This document shows positions 30,705 to 38,252 of a stretch of 44,712 bases of DNA, piece after piece. The translations under genes were made by a program, and so were the position numbers. Under the pieces are notes generated by a model. That model was not told where the DNA came from and made no database searches. It saw only the letters and a list, made by a program, of their open reading frames with translations. Source of the stretch: a virus; IMG/VR virus record IMGVR_UViG_3300032456_000338, positions 1-44,712 of that record; one strand, given 5' to 3'. Numbering within the stretch: the stretch's first letter is position 1; the number at the start of each line of letters is the position of its first letter.

Positions 30705-30971
30705 ATGGAAGTTAAAATGGAAGTCAAAATGTTAAGAGAATATAAGGTCACACAAGTTGATCTTGACGGTTCTTTTGCGGGTGAATATTTCAGCGGAGAT
30801 CAGCTTTACGGTTCTTTTGTGGCTGAATATTTCAGCGAAGATCAAGAAGTTACTATCACATTTAATAATGGAAATTTTGTGGATCTTTCGTTAAACAATT
30901 TAGAGAGTTTGGTAAAAAATTTAGATGGTTTGTCTCTGCTCTATGAGGAAATCAAAAAGAGATCCGATTGA
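30705..30971 (+). CDS. Small acidic protein, second tandem paralogue
   Basis: An 88-residue paralogue of 30430-30609 with an internal duplication: EYFSGDQ and EYFSEDQ each follow a GSF-A segment. The C-terminus repeats the LNNLESLVKN...LYEEIKK pattern. The 5' end holds two nearly identical 12-nt units (ATGGAAGTTAAA, ATGGAAGTCAAA) and then another ATG, giving three in-frame starts. ATG 30705 follows AGAAGGA. Confidence 0.65.
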   Translation: MEVKMEVKMLREYKVTQVDLDGSFAGEYFSGDQLYGSFVAEYFSEDQEVTITFNNGNFVDLSLNNLESLVKNLDGLSLLYEEIKKRSD

Positions 30972-31006
30972 AATCGAAATGGGGATCGCAAACAGAGGGA
31001 TTCAAA

Positions 31007-31207
31007 ATGGAAGTTAAAATGGAAGTCAAAATGTTAAGAGGGTATAAAATCACCCAGGGGGATCTTGAGGATGATCTAGAAGCGGAATATTTCAGCGGGG
31101 ATCAGGAAGTTAATATCACATTTAATAATGGCAATTTCTTAAAGATTACGTTGAAGAACCTAGAGGTTTTGGCGATGCTCTGGGCAGAAATCAAAAAGCC
31201 GATCTAA
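31007..31207 (+). CDS. Small acidic protein, third tandem paralogue
   Basis: A 66-residue paralogue with the same first 11 residues as the second copy except for one change, and the same EYFSGDQEV and ITFNNGNF motifs. It lacks the internal duplication. The start ATG 31007 follows GAGGGATT. The 5' flank of about 45 nt is shared with the second copy, so the duplication covers gene and upstream DNA. Confidence 0.65.
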   Translation: MEVKMEVKMLRGYKITQGDLEDDLEAEYFSGDQEVNITFNNGNFLKITLKNLEVLAMLWAEIKKPI

Positions 31208-31223
31208 CATTACAAGTAAAAAA

Positions 31224-31502
31224 ATGGAAATCCAAATAGAAAGTGAAGATCAAGACATCACAGATAAATTCTCTGAAGAATACAGACAAAAGCTCAAACA
31301 AGGCTTTATTAAAAATTTAGCGCTAAGCTCCTCAGAGAAATTTGATGTGAGAGTGCTGTTTAATCCTGATACAAAAGAAACAACTTTTGTAGCCGATTTT
31401 GGGGACGGGTTGAAGCTAGAAGACAAACACAGGGCAGCATTGTTAAACATGATACCGCGCCCCTGGGAAGAAGACGATGATGATTACGATGATGATTATT
31501 AG
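31224..31502 (+). CDS. Small acidic protein with Asp-rich tail
   Basis: A 92-residue protein, last of the group. The middle resembles a small alpha/beta domain (KFDVRVLFNPDTKETTFVAD), and the last 15 residues are almost all Asp/Glu/Tyr. The acidic tail could mimic nucleic acid or be a simple spacer. Function unknown. Confidence 0.6.
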   Translation: MEIQIESEDQDITDKFSEEYRQKLKQGFIKNLALSSSEKFDVRVLFNPDTKETTFVADFGDGLKLEDKHRAALLNMIPRPWEEDDDDYDDDY

Positions 31503-31617
31503 TTATACCCAATCGAAACTTAATAATGGTATACTGATAATGGAATTAATAAATTTTTTAATGCTTGATTGTTCTTGGTTTTCAACTAAGGCGGTCGAGT
31601 ATTTTTTATTCTCTATC

Positions 31618-33042
31618 TTAATCCTCAAAATAACTTGCCATTTCGGTTATGACATTACCGTCGCTGAGATAGTTATAAGCGCCGACAACGGCATCATAAC
31701 GATCCATTAGCCCGTTAGGGATAGTGTCTAATTCCTCCAAAAAGTCTTCATTCCAGTCACCTTGGAGGATGAAGACTTTTCCATTTTTAGAAGATGTGAT
31801 AAAATTCTTTCCTCTTAAAATCTTGTCACCTTGTGGTCTGATTCCCGACACAATGAAGCCATTCAGTAAATTTTTGATATGGACAGAATCACGTATACCG
31901 CTAGCTCCTCCTTCTAGCTCGTGTGCTATAGGTGTGAGATCGCCATCTTGGACAGCAGCAGCAAGCATAAGCTGATCTGTGTTAGATGGGTTAAAAGCCT
32001 CAGCTAAACAGTCAAAAACAACCCATTGACCGGTTGCTGTCGAATAACCCAAAAGAACGCCAGCGGTATTACACGGTTTTTTCTTTTTGGTGATGTCAGC
32101 TTGTGTTGCCGCCAGATCCCAAAAGCGGACAAAGCGATCGCAGTATGGTAAATCGTATCGAGTAACAATCTGATACCAATCACGATCAATAAGTTTGATT
32201 GATGACCAATCAGCAGGTATACAATCAAGCTCCTCTAAAGCCGCTTGACCATACTCAGCGCGAAGATCAATTACCCATTGATTTTGCTTTTCTTGACCCC
32301 ACTGCTCTCCATTGACCAAACAAATTCTTTTATACAACCCCTCATCCAACGCATCTTGTAAAGTGATATGATGCAGCGAAAACGGTCGCTTACCTTCCTT
32401 AATTTCTTCAATAAGCTTATTGAAGAAAGAGTTTTTACCGTTGTGCGTACTCCAAATCGCAATCTTGCCACCCCACATTTTGAAAGCGATCGCAGCTTTG
32501 AGAAGTTCTTCAGGGTTATCATGAAAGGCAAACTCATCAATCCTTAGCCTGTCACCCGGTCTACCTTTCGATCTAATGTTGCGAGGGGTGGAAGATAACG
32601 CCTGCACCATAAACCCGCTAGCAAACGTAATCCTGTAGGCAATAATGTCTTTCTCGTCTTCTAAGATCACTCCTTCTGTGTCCAAAAGCTCAACAGCGAC
32701 AGAATAATGTGCAGCCCAATCGGCACACGCCTGGATATACTCCAGCGCCATCTCGCGGTTATAGCCAAGATAAAAAGTGTTGCGACCGTTGGCTCTTGCT
32801 GCTTCTAGCGTGGAATCAGCAGCATCGCACCATGACAAACCAATACGCCTTGACTTAACGGCGATCTTAATACCCAACTGATCATCCGTCCAGCGCTGCT
32901 GATAGGGTAGCAGAACAGCAGGAATACCTCGGATTAAACCCTGTTGATCATCCGTTGTGCTAGATTGTTGAGTCGCAACCCTTTGCGGTTGCTTGCTAGC
33001 CTTTTGTAGTGATCTCTCTAAACTGGCAAAAGATTTTGACAT
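31618..33042 (-). CDS. Terminase large subunit
   Basis: A 474-residue protein. The ATPase half has a Walker A-like KSRRIGLSWCDAADST (about 60-75), a Walker B-like RLRIDEFAFHD (about 165-175) and a coupling motif WSTHNGKNS. The nuclease half has RFWDLAATQ (first acidic residue of the RNase H fold), LEGGASG and a late DRYDAVVGAYNYL. This matches Mu gp28/Terminase_6-type large terminases. An operator copy abuts the start codon, leaving no Shine-Dalgarno sequence, so binding would block both transcription and translation start. Confidence 0.88.
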   Translation of the reverse strand: MSKSFASLERSLQKASKQPQRVATQQSSTTDDQQGLIRGIPAVLLPYQQRWTDDQLGIKIAVKSRRIGLSWCDAADSTLEAARANGRNTFYLGYNREMALEYIQACADWAAHYSVAVELLDTEGVILEDEKDIIAYRITFASGFMVQALSSTPRNIRSKGRPGDRLRIDEFAFHDNPEELLKAAIAFKMWGGKIAIWSTHNGKNSFFNKLIEEIKEGKRPFSLHHITLQDALDEGLYKRICLVNGEQWGQEKQNQWVIDLRAEYGQAALEELDCIPADWSSIKLIDRDWYQIVTRYDLPYCDRFVRFWDLAATQADITKKKKPCNTAGVLLGYSTATGQWVVFDCLAEAFNPSNTDQLMLAAAVQDGDLTPIAHELEGGASGIRDSVHIKNLLNGFIVSGIRPQGDKILRGKNFITSSKNGKVFILQGDWNEDFLEELDTIPNGLMDRYDAVVGAYNYLSDGNVITEMASYFED

Positions 33043-33055
33043 TCTTATGATTAGA
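33043..33055 (-). promoter_or_regulatory. Operator abutting the terminase start
   Basis: TCTTATGATTAGA, with one changed arm base, lies directly before ATG 33042. Minus-strand TTGTCA sits upstream. It also lies 3 nt from the rightward promoter at 33059. Confidence 0.65.
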
Positions 33056-33058
33056 GCG

Positions 33059-33088
33059 TTGACAAACTAAACTAGAATCGCTTAATAT
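33059..33088 (+). promoter_or_regulatory. Rightward promoter of the first cys-rich small gene
   Basis: TTGACA, an 18-nt spacer, TAATAT. The spacer does not carry the standard palindrome; the operator sits 3 nt upstream. It gives a leader ACAAAACAGAGAAAACACG before ATG 33118. Confidence 0.75.
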
Positions 33089-33117
33089 TGGAATATAGAC
33101 AAAACAGAGAAAACACG

Positions 33118-33357
33118 ATGGCTGATTCAACTTCTAAGAAATATTCATTGTACTTCACTGAGCGTTGCTACGACGCTGGCTACCACTATAAAAATACTAA
33201 AAAACTACCAAAGACTGAGATCGTAGACGGTATTCGCATTCAAGTTCTCGATAGCACTGAAAGACCCGGTTGCCTGTTTGTAGAAGGATGGGAAAAAGCG
33301 AGAGAATTAGAAAGATGGGAAAAAGCCAACAAATCAGGATCGGCATTCTTTGGATGA
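33118..33357 (+). CDS. Small protein, first of two paralogues
   Basis: A 79-residue protein. ATG 33118 is chosen over ATG 33088 because the latter overlaps the -10 box. It shares with the next gene the pattern SLYFTERCYDAG, KLPKTEIVDGIRIQV, ST-x-x-P and FVEGWEKAR. No known family. Confidence 0.6.
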   Translation: MADSTSKKYSLYFTERCYDAGYHYKNTKKLPKTEIVDGIRIQVLDSTERPGCLFVEGWEKARELERWEKANKSGSAFFG

Positions 33358-33362
33358 GAGTG

Positions 33363-33391
33363 TTGACAAACCTTTTTAGGTTTAGTACAAT
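33363..33391 (+). promoter_or_regulatory. Promoter with a different palindrome in the spacer
   Basis: TTGACA, a 17-nt spacer with AACCTTTTTAGGTT, then TACAAT. The spacer palindrome differs from the standard operator, so this promoter may answer to another regulator or have lost the site. Confidence 0.7.
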
Positions 33392-33418
33392 TAGAATAAC
33401 ACCAACGGAGAAAACACA

Positions 33419-33613
33419 ATGCTTTCGACTTCCTCCAGCTACGACCTATTTCTTACCGCTTGCTACGACGCGGGTGTTCTACACGGCACAAGCCCAAAAC
33501 TGCCCAAGAAAGCCGTTGTAGACGGCAAGACAATCCAAGTCACGGGAAGCACTGGAAGCCCTTCATACTGGTTTGTGAGAGGTTGGAAAACTGCTAGGAA
33601 ATCGGTACGCTAA
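33419..33613 (+). CDS. Small protein, second of two paralogues
   Basis: A 64-residue protein aligned with 33118-33357 (LFLTACYDAG, KLPKKAVVDGKTIQV, FVRGWKTAR). The 3' end overlaps the terminase small-subunit gene by 20 nt on the opposite strand. Function unknown. Confidence 0.6.
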   Translation: MLSTSSSYDLFLTACYDAGVLHGTSPKLPKKAVVDGKTIQVTGSTGSPSYWFVRGWKTARKSVR

Positions 33614-34271
33614 CAACCTCAACAGAATCCGAGAACGTCTCGGATTCTGGCACCTTCAAAATTCTAGCTCGGATTATTTCAGACCCGAAATCGGATAAAC
33701 CTGGTTTTGGTTTTGGCTCTGAAAACACGTCTTGATCGGGATAATATTCTGTGAATATAGCTCGGATCTCTTCTTTTGATGCTGATAATTTTGAAAGTAT
33801 ACGATCTACAAGATGCGGAGGAAAAAAGCCCGAATCGGCACACATTTTCAAAACTTCTACTTCTGTCATATCAGCGCCAAGAACGCGATCGATAGTCCAC
33901 TTTGGCACCCCAACAGGTGTTCTTGTTATAGTCTCAAAAGCTCCCAGAAAATTTCCGTCTTTATCGACCTGCGTTGTTACACTTGAACTTACCTTTTCCA
34001 TGCGCCCGAAGAGATAATCGGCTAACGCTTTTTTTGCAGCATTAATTAAAACAAGCGGTTGAGTTTCCCTGTATTGGGAGAGAGCATCGTTGATCCTATC
34101 CTGTAATTCTGGATGATTGCGAATCCAGGAAGTGAGAGCTGTAGGAGTTGCGCCAACGGCTGCGATCGCGGTTTTTTTACAACCGCAGGATTTGAGATGT
34201 TCAATGAACTCGTCAGCCTTATGATGGTAAAGCGATCTGAAGTTGGCTCCTTTGGCGTTCTCAGTCGGCAT
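33594..34271 (-). CDS. Terminase small subunit
   Basis: A 225-residue protein. The N-terminal HTH (KADEFIEHLKSCGCKKTAIA, AVGATPTALTSWIRNHPEL) is the expected DNA-binding domain of a small terminase, followed by a helical oligomerisation part and a C-terminal segment that would contact the large subunit. It is separated from the large subunit by two + strand small genes. Its end overlaps the convergent gene. Confidence 0.75.
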   Translation of the reverse strand: MPTENAKGANFRSLYHHKADEFIEHLKSCGCKKTAIAAVGATPTALTSWIRNHPELQDRINDALSQYRETQPLVLINAAKKALADYLFGRMEKVSSSVTTQVDKDGNFLGAFETITRTPVGVPKWTIDRVLGADMTEVEVLKMCADSGFFPPHLVDRILSKLSASKEEIRAIFTEYYPDQDVFSEPKPKPGLSDFGSEIIRARILKVPESETFSDSVEVVSVPIS

Positions 34272-34325
34272 TATTTTTTACAATATAATTTCGCATTGTA
34301 GCGTATTATCTCGCAACATTAACCG

Positions 34326-35189
34326 ATGGCTAATCCAAACTACCTTTTTTCTTATCCGGGGAACAAACGAAAGCTGATCCAGATTTTACAACCATTTCAA
34401 GGTGTTGAAACATTTATTGAAACACACGCTGGCAGTTCCGCATTCACTTTGCAAATGATCGAGCGATACCCTAATGCTCGATTTGTTGTAGCGGAAAAAG
34501 ACCAGAGCATCAAAAACGTTCTAAGGTCTTGCAGGAGAAAAGAGACGCTTGATACTCTAATTAGTAGAACGATTGAAATCAGAGATACATTCCTGCTTAA
34601 CACTAATTACTGGCAAACGATCAAGGAAGACGCGATCGCAGGGTGCGGCGCAAGTAAGCTAGTCTTTCAGCGAATAGCGCACAGTTCCGTTGCGAGAACG
34701 TCCAAGAATGGGCAGTATAACGTAGCGTGGAGTCCCGATAAAGTTAAGTCGCTTGGGTCATGGGTGCCAAAACCGCCTAAGCTTTTTGATGCAGATTTGA
34801 CCGTGCTGGATTCAGCGGACTGTTGCTTTGAGCAGGCATACGCTTGCACTTGCGTATTTATAGATCCGCCGTATTACGCACCAGGCAAAACACGCTGCTA
34901 CCCTGGACACAATCCTGCAAGCACACTCACAGCGATCGCTGTCGTTAGGACTCTTGAGAAGGCTATTAAACGCGAGTGCAAACAGATCTGGCTAACACAC
35001 TACAAAATAGAATTAGTTGATGATTTGATCCAAACTTTGGATCTTTCAAATTACGTGTTGACAGAAATAGCATTAGGTGAGTTGCCAGCGCTCGGATTGG
35101 GAAACGGCAATTTTAAGCATGGGGAACGGGCAACAAAAAAGAAAACGATCGCAGTGGACACACTTTACACGTTTAATCGAATTTTTTGA
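34326..35189 (+). CDS. D12-class (Dam-type) adenine-specific DNA methyltransferase
   Basis: A 287-residue protein. The N-terminal SAM-binding motif FSYPGNKRKLIQIL-like corresponds to the F-x-G-x-K block of D12-class enzymes, THAGSSAFTL to the SAM-contacting loop, and IDPPYYAPGK to the catalytic DPPY motif. It would methylate adenine in a short site, possibly to protect the element from host restriction or as part of its own regulation. An operator-like sequence (34556-34568) lies inside the coding region. No endonuclease gene is next to it, so it is probably an orphan. Confidence 0.88.
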   Translation: MANPNYLFSYPGNKRKLIQILQPFQGVETFIETHAGSSAFTLQMIERYPNARFVVAEKDQSIKNVLRSCRRKETLDTLISRTIEIRDTFLLNTNYWQTIKEDAIAGCGASKLVFQRIAHSSVARTSKNGQYNVAWSPDKVKSLGSWVPKPPKLFDADLTVLDSADCCFEQAYACTCVFIDPPYYAPGKTRCYPGHNPASTLTAIAVVRTLEKAIKRECKQIWLTHYKIELVDDLIQTLDLSNYVLTEIALGELPALGLGNGNFKHGERATKKKTIAVDTLYTFNRIF

Positions 35190-35196
35190 TGACCCC

Positions 35197-35225
35197 TTGA
35201 CACTCTCATCATTAGAGTGTTAGCT
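35197..35225 (+). promoter_or_regulatory. Promoter with palindromic operator
   Basis: TTGACA, a 17-nt spacer with CTCTCATCATTAGAG, then TTAGCT. It drives 35270-35530. Leader TTTAGGACATGGGGAAAC. Confidence 0.88.
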
Positions 35226-35269
35226 TTAGGACATGGGGAAACACAGCAAACAAAATGGAGGCAATCAAA

Positions 35270-35530
35270 ATGAAATATCTTAATTTTGGGACTTTGCAAC
35301 TAACCAAAGTGGAAAAACTATCATCTTGGGATTTGCGAAGAGAAGCCGCGTGTCACGAAGAAACTGAGATGTGGAAAACAGACGAATACAATGCTGAGCA
35401 GTTAGAACTTTTGTGGCTACCCTCTTCAAAAAGATCTGGTATTGCCGTCGGAGCGATTCCAGATTGGACAGATGCAAGTAGCCCGGAGGACGCGCTGAGA
35501 AGGTTTTTTGATGACGACATGATCGACTGA
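35270..35530 (+). CDS. Small hypothetical protein
   Basis: An 86-residue acidic protein. ATG 35270 follows GGAGG; the in-frame ATG at 35255 is part of the leader. The C-terminal DASSPEDALRRFFDDDMI is acidic and helical. No recognised family. Confidence 0.6.
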   Translation: MKYLNFGTLQLTKVEKLSSWDLRREAACHEETEMWKTDEYNAEQLELLWLPSSKRSGIAVGAIPDWTDASSPEDALRRFFDDDMID

Positions 35531-35569
35531 TTTTAAGAAGGGGTCATCAAAACTAATTTCGATAACCCC

Positions 35570-35598
35570 TTGACACTCTAATGATTAGAGTGTTATCT
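35570..35598 (+). promoter_or_regulatory. Promoter with palindromic operator
   Basis: TTGACA, a 17-nt spacer with CTCTAATGATTAGAG, then TTATCT. It is the clearest copy. AAGGGGT and ACCCCTT form a hairpin upstream that may terminate the preceding gene. Confidence 0.92.
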
Positions 35599-35652
35599 TT
35601 AGGACATGGGGAAACGACCCCTGTCCTAAAGAAACCAAAATGGAGAAATCAA

Positions 35653-36021
35653 ATGACCTACGCAATCGCTCAGAACTTCTTGACCCTAGCTGCTAACGCT
35701 ACCCTCTACACGGCGATCGCACTCTCAATATTCTACGTCCTGAGATGGACACTCGCTAGCCCGACCGCAACAGAACCCGCGCTAGAATTGACCGAAGAAT
35801 TGATTCCCGATCCTGAGCCAATCCGAGTATTGCCGCCTGTCCCTGCCGCTCCTAGACCCACTGAGAAAACGCTGACAGCGATCGCTGTCACAGTCGAAAC
35901 GGAGGCTGGCAAAAAACCCACCATCCGAGAAATGAGAAAAGCCCTGACTGACGCGGGGATCAAGGGAGCGGGAAAATGGAAGAAGGCGAAATGTGAAGAA
36001 GAGTTAGCAAAACTTAATTAG
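35653..36021 (+). CDS. Membrane-anchored protein with SAP-like C-terminus
   Basis: A 122-residue protein. An N-terminal hydrophobic segment (LTLAANATLYTAIALSIFYV) anchors it in the membrane. A Pro/Glu-rich linker (about 40-75) precedes a basic helix-loop-helix (TIREMRKALTDAGIKG...KKAKCEEELAKL) resembling SAP/HeH DNA-binding domains. It could tether the element's DNA to a membrane (inference). ATG 35653 follows GGAGA; an upstream in-frame start lies in the leader. Confidence 0.65.
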   Translation: MTYAIAQNFLTLAANATLYTAIALSIFYVLRWTLASPTATEPALELTEELIPDPEPIRVLPPVPAAPRPTEKTLTAIAVTVETEAGKKPTIREMRKALTDAGIKGAGKWKKAKCEEELAKLN

Positions 36022-36030
36022 ACAGAGAAA

Positions 36031-36053
36031 GAGGGGGCGATTTCGCCTCCTCC
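36031..36053 (+). terminator. Hairpin after the SAP-like gene
   Basis: GGGGGCG-ATTT-CGCCTCC forms a short stem with one G-T pair, 10 nt after the stop. The surrounding sequence resembles the terminator at 36157-36182, so they look like duplicates. The T-run is absent on this strand. Confidence 0.5.
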
Positions 36054-36156
36054 AGTATTCAGCCACAAAAGCCCCGTCAAGCCACTCAATGTCATTGCTG
36101 CCCTATTGTACCTAAAAGGCTTTAACAAGCGTTCTAGCACCCTACAAATTAGACAG

Positions 36157-36182
36157 AAAAAAGGGGGACGATTTCGTCCCCC
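36157..36182 (-). terminator. Terminator of the 36200-36409 gene
   Basis: GGGGGACG and CGTCCCCC form an 8-bp stem with a 4-nt loop. On the minus strand TTTTTT follows, so it would end leftward transcription from 36409. Confidence 0.8.
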
Positions 36183-36199
36183 TCTCGATTGCCCCCTTT

Positions 36200-36409
36200 C
36201 TACTGGGCTTCAGCCAAGTGCAGTTCAGGATCGAAGTACTCCTCGTCGTCGGGTTCCAGTAGCTCCATCCTCGCCTCAGCCTCCGCTGCTAGCCCTCTCA
36301 GCACCTCCTGTAAATCGGCTAGCTCGTCGTAACCCATTCGATTCACTTCCCCCCGAATCACCGTCGCCAAACCCTGAATTTTCGTTGAGCAAAGCGTTTC
36401 AAATTCCAT
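36200..36409 (-). CDS. Small acidic hypothetical protein
   Basis: A 69-residue, Glu-rich protein with a helical middle (LADLQEVLRGLAAEAEARME) and an acidic C-terminus (PDDEEYFDPEL). GGGCAGGAAA precedes ATG 36409. A + strand reading frame of similar span is likely spurious. Function unknown. Confidence 0.65.
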   Translation of the reverse strand: MEFETLCSTKIQGLATVIRGEVNRMGYDELADLQEVLRGLAAEAEARMELLEPDDEEYFDPELHLAEAQ

Positions 36410-36739
36410 TTTCCTGCCCTCGTGTCGGTTTCCATGTATCCAATATATACGGGATGGATATGAAAAAACCGCTTTTTTGGCGTACTACAGCGTAATTGTG
36501 CCAGTTTTTTGCCCTAAAACGGGGTGCCCACATAGCTCACACTCTATACATGGCGATCCCAGAACAAAAATCTACGTAGTTTCAGGGATTGACAGGCTGA
36601 TTTATAAAGATACGGTAAAGAATCTGTACTAGAAAGCAGTAGTACGAAGTCGAAAGCTTCATGAAGATTAGATAAACTTCAGTCAGATAAATAAAGAATT
36701 GAAGTGTCACACTGCCGCATACTACAAGTGCTTACACGG
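36410..36739. other. Non-coding segment with hairpins
   Basis: No credible gene is seen. GTACTA and TAGTAC (36626-36645) form a small hairpin, and TTGACA occurs at about 36589 without a good -10 partner. Sequence is otherwise AT-rich. Confidence 0.5.
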
Positions 36740-36769
36740 TTGCATTTTATCTAATCTATGCGGTATACT
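36740..36769 (+). promoter_or_regulatory. Promoter of the 36795 gene
   Basis: TTGCAT, an 18-nt spacer, TATACT, then 25 nt to the start codon. The spacer has only a half-site (TCTAATCTA) of the common operator. Confidence 0.7.
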
Positions 36770-36794
36770 TGGAATATTTGCACGAGGTAGATCA

Positions 36795-37010
36795 ATGGCG
36801 AGAGGCACAAACTCAAAAAGCCTGAAAAATCTTGAAGCGCGAGGAAGAACTCCAGACTGGGATGAATCGAAAAAACGTCGCTATCTATCGGTCACAAACA
36901 CAGGGTTTAATGGCGCGATCGTGCTAGCACGATCGCTGGGATGTAACTCTGTATCCGACCTACTAGAGAAGATCGGCAGGGGTGAGTTGGTCATCTCTCC
37001 CATTGTATAG
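36795..37010 (+). CDS. Small basic protein of possible DNA-binding role
   Basis: A 71-residue protein, very basic in the first half (SKSLKNLEARGRTPDWDESK, KKRRYL) with a C-terminal helical part (VSDLLEKIGRGELV). It resembles short cyanobacterial plasmid-borne regulators by composition, but no family can be named. AGGTAGATCA precedes ATG 36795. Three leftward promoters begin at its stop codon and would make RNA antisense to it. Confidence 0.6.
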   Translation: MARGTNSKSLKNLEARGRTPDWDESKKRRYLSVTNTGFNGAIVLARSLGCNSVSDLLEKIGRGELVISPIV

Positions 37011-37030
37011 TCTAATGATTAGAATGTCAA
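37002..37030 (-). promoter_or_regulatory. Leftward operator promoter, copy 1 of 3
   Basis: Minus strand: TTGACA, a 17-nt spacer with TCTAATCATTAGA, TACAAT. It overlaps the stop of the 36795 gene and points into it. The flank is repeated at copy 2. Confidence 0.88.
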
Positions 37031-37099
37031 TCAATCCGTCCTGCGATCGCATTCTTTTTTTAACTGACTCTCAATGGAAGAAAACTGGTCATCTCTCCC

Positions 37100-37128
37100 A
37101 TTGTATAGTCTAATGATTAGAATGTCAA
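37100..37128 (-). promoter_or_regulatory. Leftward operator promoter, copy 2 of 3
   Basis: Same boxes and spacer as copy 1. About 60 nt around it (from GGTCATCTCTCCC to CTGCGATCGC) repeats copy 1. Confidence 0.88.
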
Positions 37129-37238
37129 TCAATCCGTCCTGCGATCGCTTCCGAGTCAGCCAACAGCCTGCCATCATTGCGCCGATGTCGGCTAACCCAA
37201 AACCTGCGAACAATGATGCAAAAGTTGCCATCTCTCCC

Positions 37239-37267
37239 ATTGTATACTCTAACGATTAGAATGTCAA
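37239..37267 (-). promoter_or_regulatory. Leftward operator promoter, copy 3 of 3
   Basis: TTGACA, a 17-nt spacer with TCTAATCGTTAGA, TACAAT. Slightly diverged from the other two. It lies 30 nt beyond the end of the endolysin gene. Confidence 0.88.
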
Positions 37268-37296
37268 TCAAACCGTGTGCTGCGATCGCTTTCAGT

Positions 37297-37980
37297 TCAG
37301 CCAAAAACCTTAGACGCTCTGGCATAGTAAGCAAGGCGATCGCCTAGCCCCCTTATCGTGCCGTTCGCCCCGCCTAAATTAACCATACGAGAAATCTGCT
37401 CAACATTCGCGCCTGCATCCACCAATGAATTGATGCCATTCATCATCCACCAAAACCCCGCCGACGTAAATGGATATTCTGCTGCTACAAACTCGCTTCC
37501 TTGCATGATTCTTTGATCATTCATATGATCGGCAAAAGCTTGATAGTTGGCGCGCCCAGTCAGTTGAATCGCACCTGCTCCTTTATACTTGCGACCGTCG
37601 CCCGGTTTGACATTGCCTAAGTCTCTTCGCCATTCATACGCATCGCCTGTTGCTATTTCTTGCATCCATTGCAAGCCACCCGATTCATGTCCAATCTGAG
37701 GAAGAAACTGTCGCATCCTTTTGTGGGTTGTTATCTCAAATCTCACAAGGCAAGCGTTGAGATCTAAAAGTTGTTTGGCAGACGGCGATCGCAAAAAGAT
37801 TGCTGTCGCTTGCTGCATCGTGATCAATTGCTTGGTTTCTAGTTTGGGTTCGGCTCTCCACAACTCAGCGAATTTTGCCATAACAGCCGCGTCAATGTTA
37901 GCTTGCAGGAATGCGATCGCCTTATCTTGATGCGGTTTGGCTGCGTAGAATTTAATTACGTTGGACAGTTTAATTGTCAT
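37297..37980 (-). CDS. GH19-type (chitinase-like) endolysin
   Basis: A 227-residue protein. LPQIGHESGGLQWMQE carries the catalytic Glu region (H-E-S-G-G), and KYKGAGAIQLTGRANYQAF and PFTSAGFWWMMNGINSLVDAG are the substrate-binding blocks typical of GH19 lysins. The last part (NLGGANGTIRGLGDRLAYYAR) is also family-like. The N-terminal 75 residues are an unassigned helical domain. It would cleave peptidoglycan glycan strands and release progeny. It is the last gene of an operon driven by an operator-controlled promoter at 38545, which puts lysis in the regulon. Confidence 0.88.
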   Translation of the reverse strand: MTIKLSNVIKFYAAKPHQDKAIAFLQANIDAAVMAKFAELWRAEPKLETKQLITMQQATAIFLRSPSAKQLLDLNACLVRFEITTHKRMRQFLPQIGHESGGLQWMQEIATGDAYEWRRDLGNVKPGDGRKYKGAGAIQLTGRANYQAFADHMNDQRIMQGSEFVAAEYPFTSAGFWWMMNGINSLVDAGANVEQISRMVNLGGANGTIRGLGDRLAYYARASKVFG

Positions 37981-37982
37981 GT

Positions 37983-38252
37983 TTAGTAAGTGTAGTGTTT
38001 CTCAGCTTTAATATCATAAACACACCAACCCTTTGATGGTTCAACTACATATCTGAGAGCATCTACGTAAGTGTTACCTCTTTCCTTCCACAGACCAACA
38101 GCATCGAACCCTATTTCCTGGTAATAACAAACAAGCTCAAACAGACGCTCAGGTGTTAACGCTTGTTGTCTGAATGATTTGTTATACTGAGGATCGCTAA
38201 TGAAATAGCCATCAACAGGGGCTTCATTATCCTTAAGCATTAGTGTCTTCAT
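37983..38252 (-). CDS. Hypothetical protein in the endolysin operon
   Basis: An 89-residue protein, 2 nt before the endolysin start. Aromatic-rich (FELVCYYQEIGFDAVGLW) and without membrane segments, so not a holin. Overlaps the upstream gene by 4 nt. Function unknown. Confidence 0.6.
   Translation of the reverse strand: MKTLMLKDNEAPVDGYFISDPQYNKSFRQQALTPERLFELVCYYQEIGFDAVGLWKERGNTYVDALRYVVEPSKGWCVYDIKAEKHYTY

Noticed and set aside
36106-36495. A 129-codon + strand frame opposite the 36200-36409 gene
   Set aside because: Low-complexity Pro/Ser/Arg composition and no ribosome-binding site. The minus-strand gene has a good ribosome-binding site and a terminator.
37031-37334. Two overlapping minus-strand frames across the triple promoter region
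   Set aside because: Their similar segments are simply translations of the repeated promoter DNA; no independent gene features are seen.
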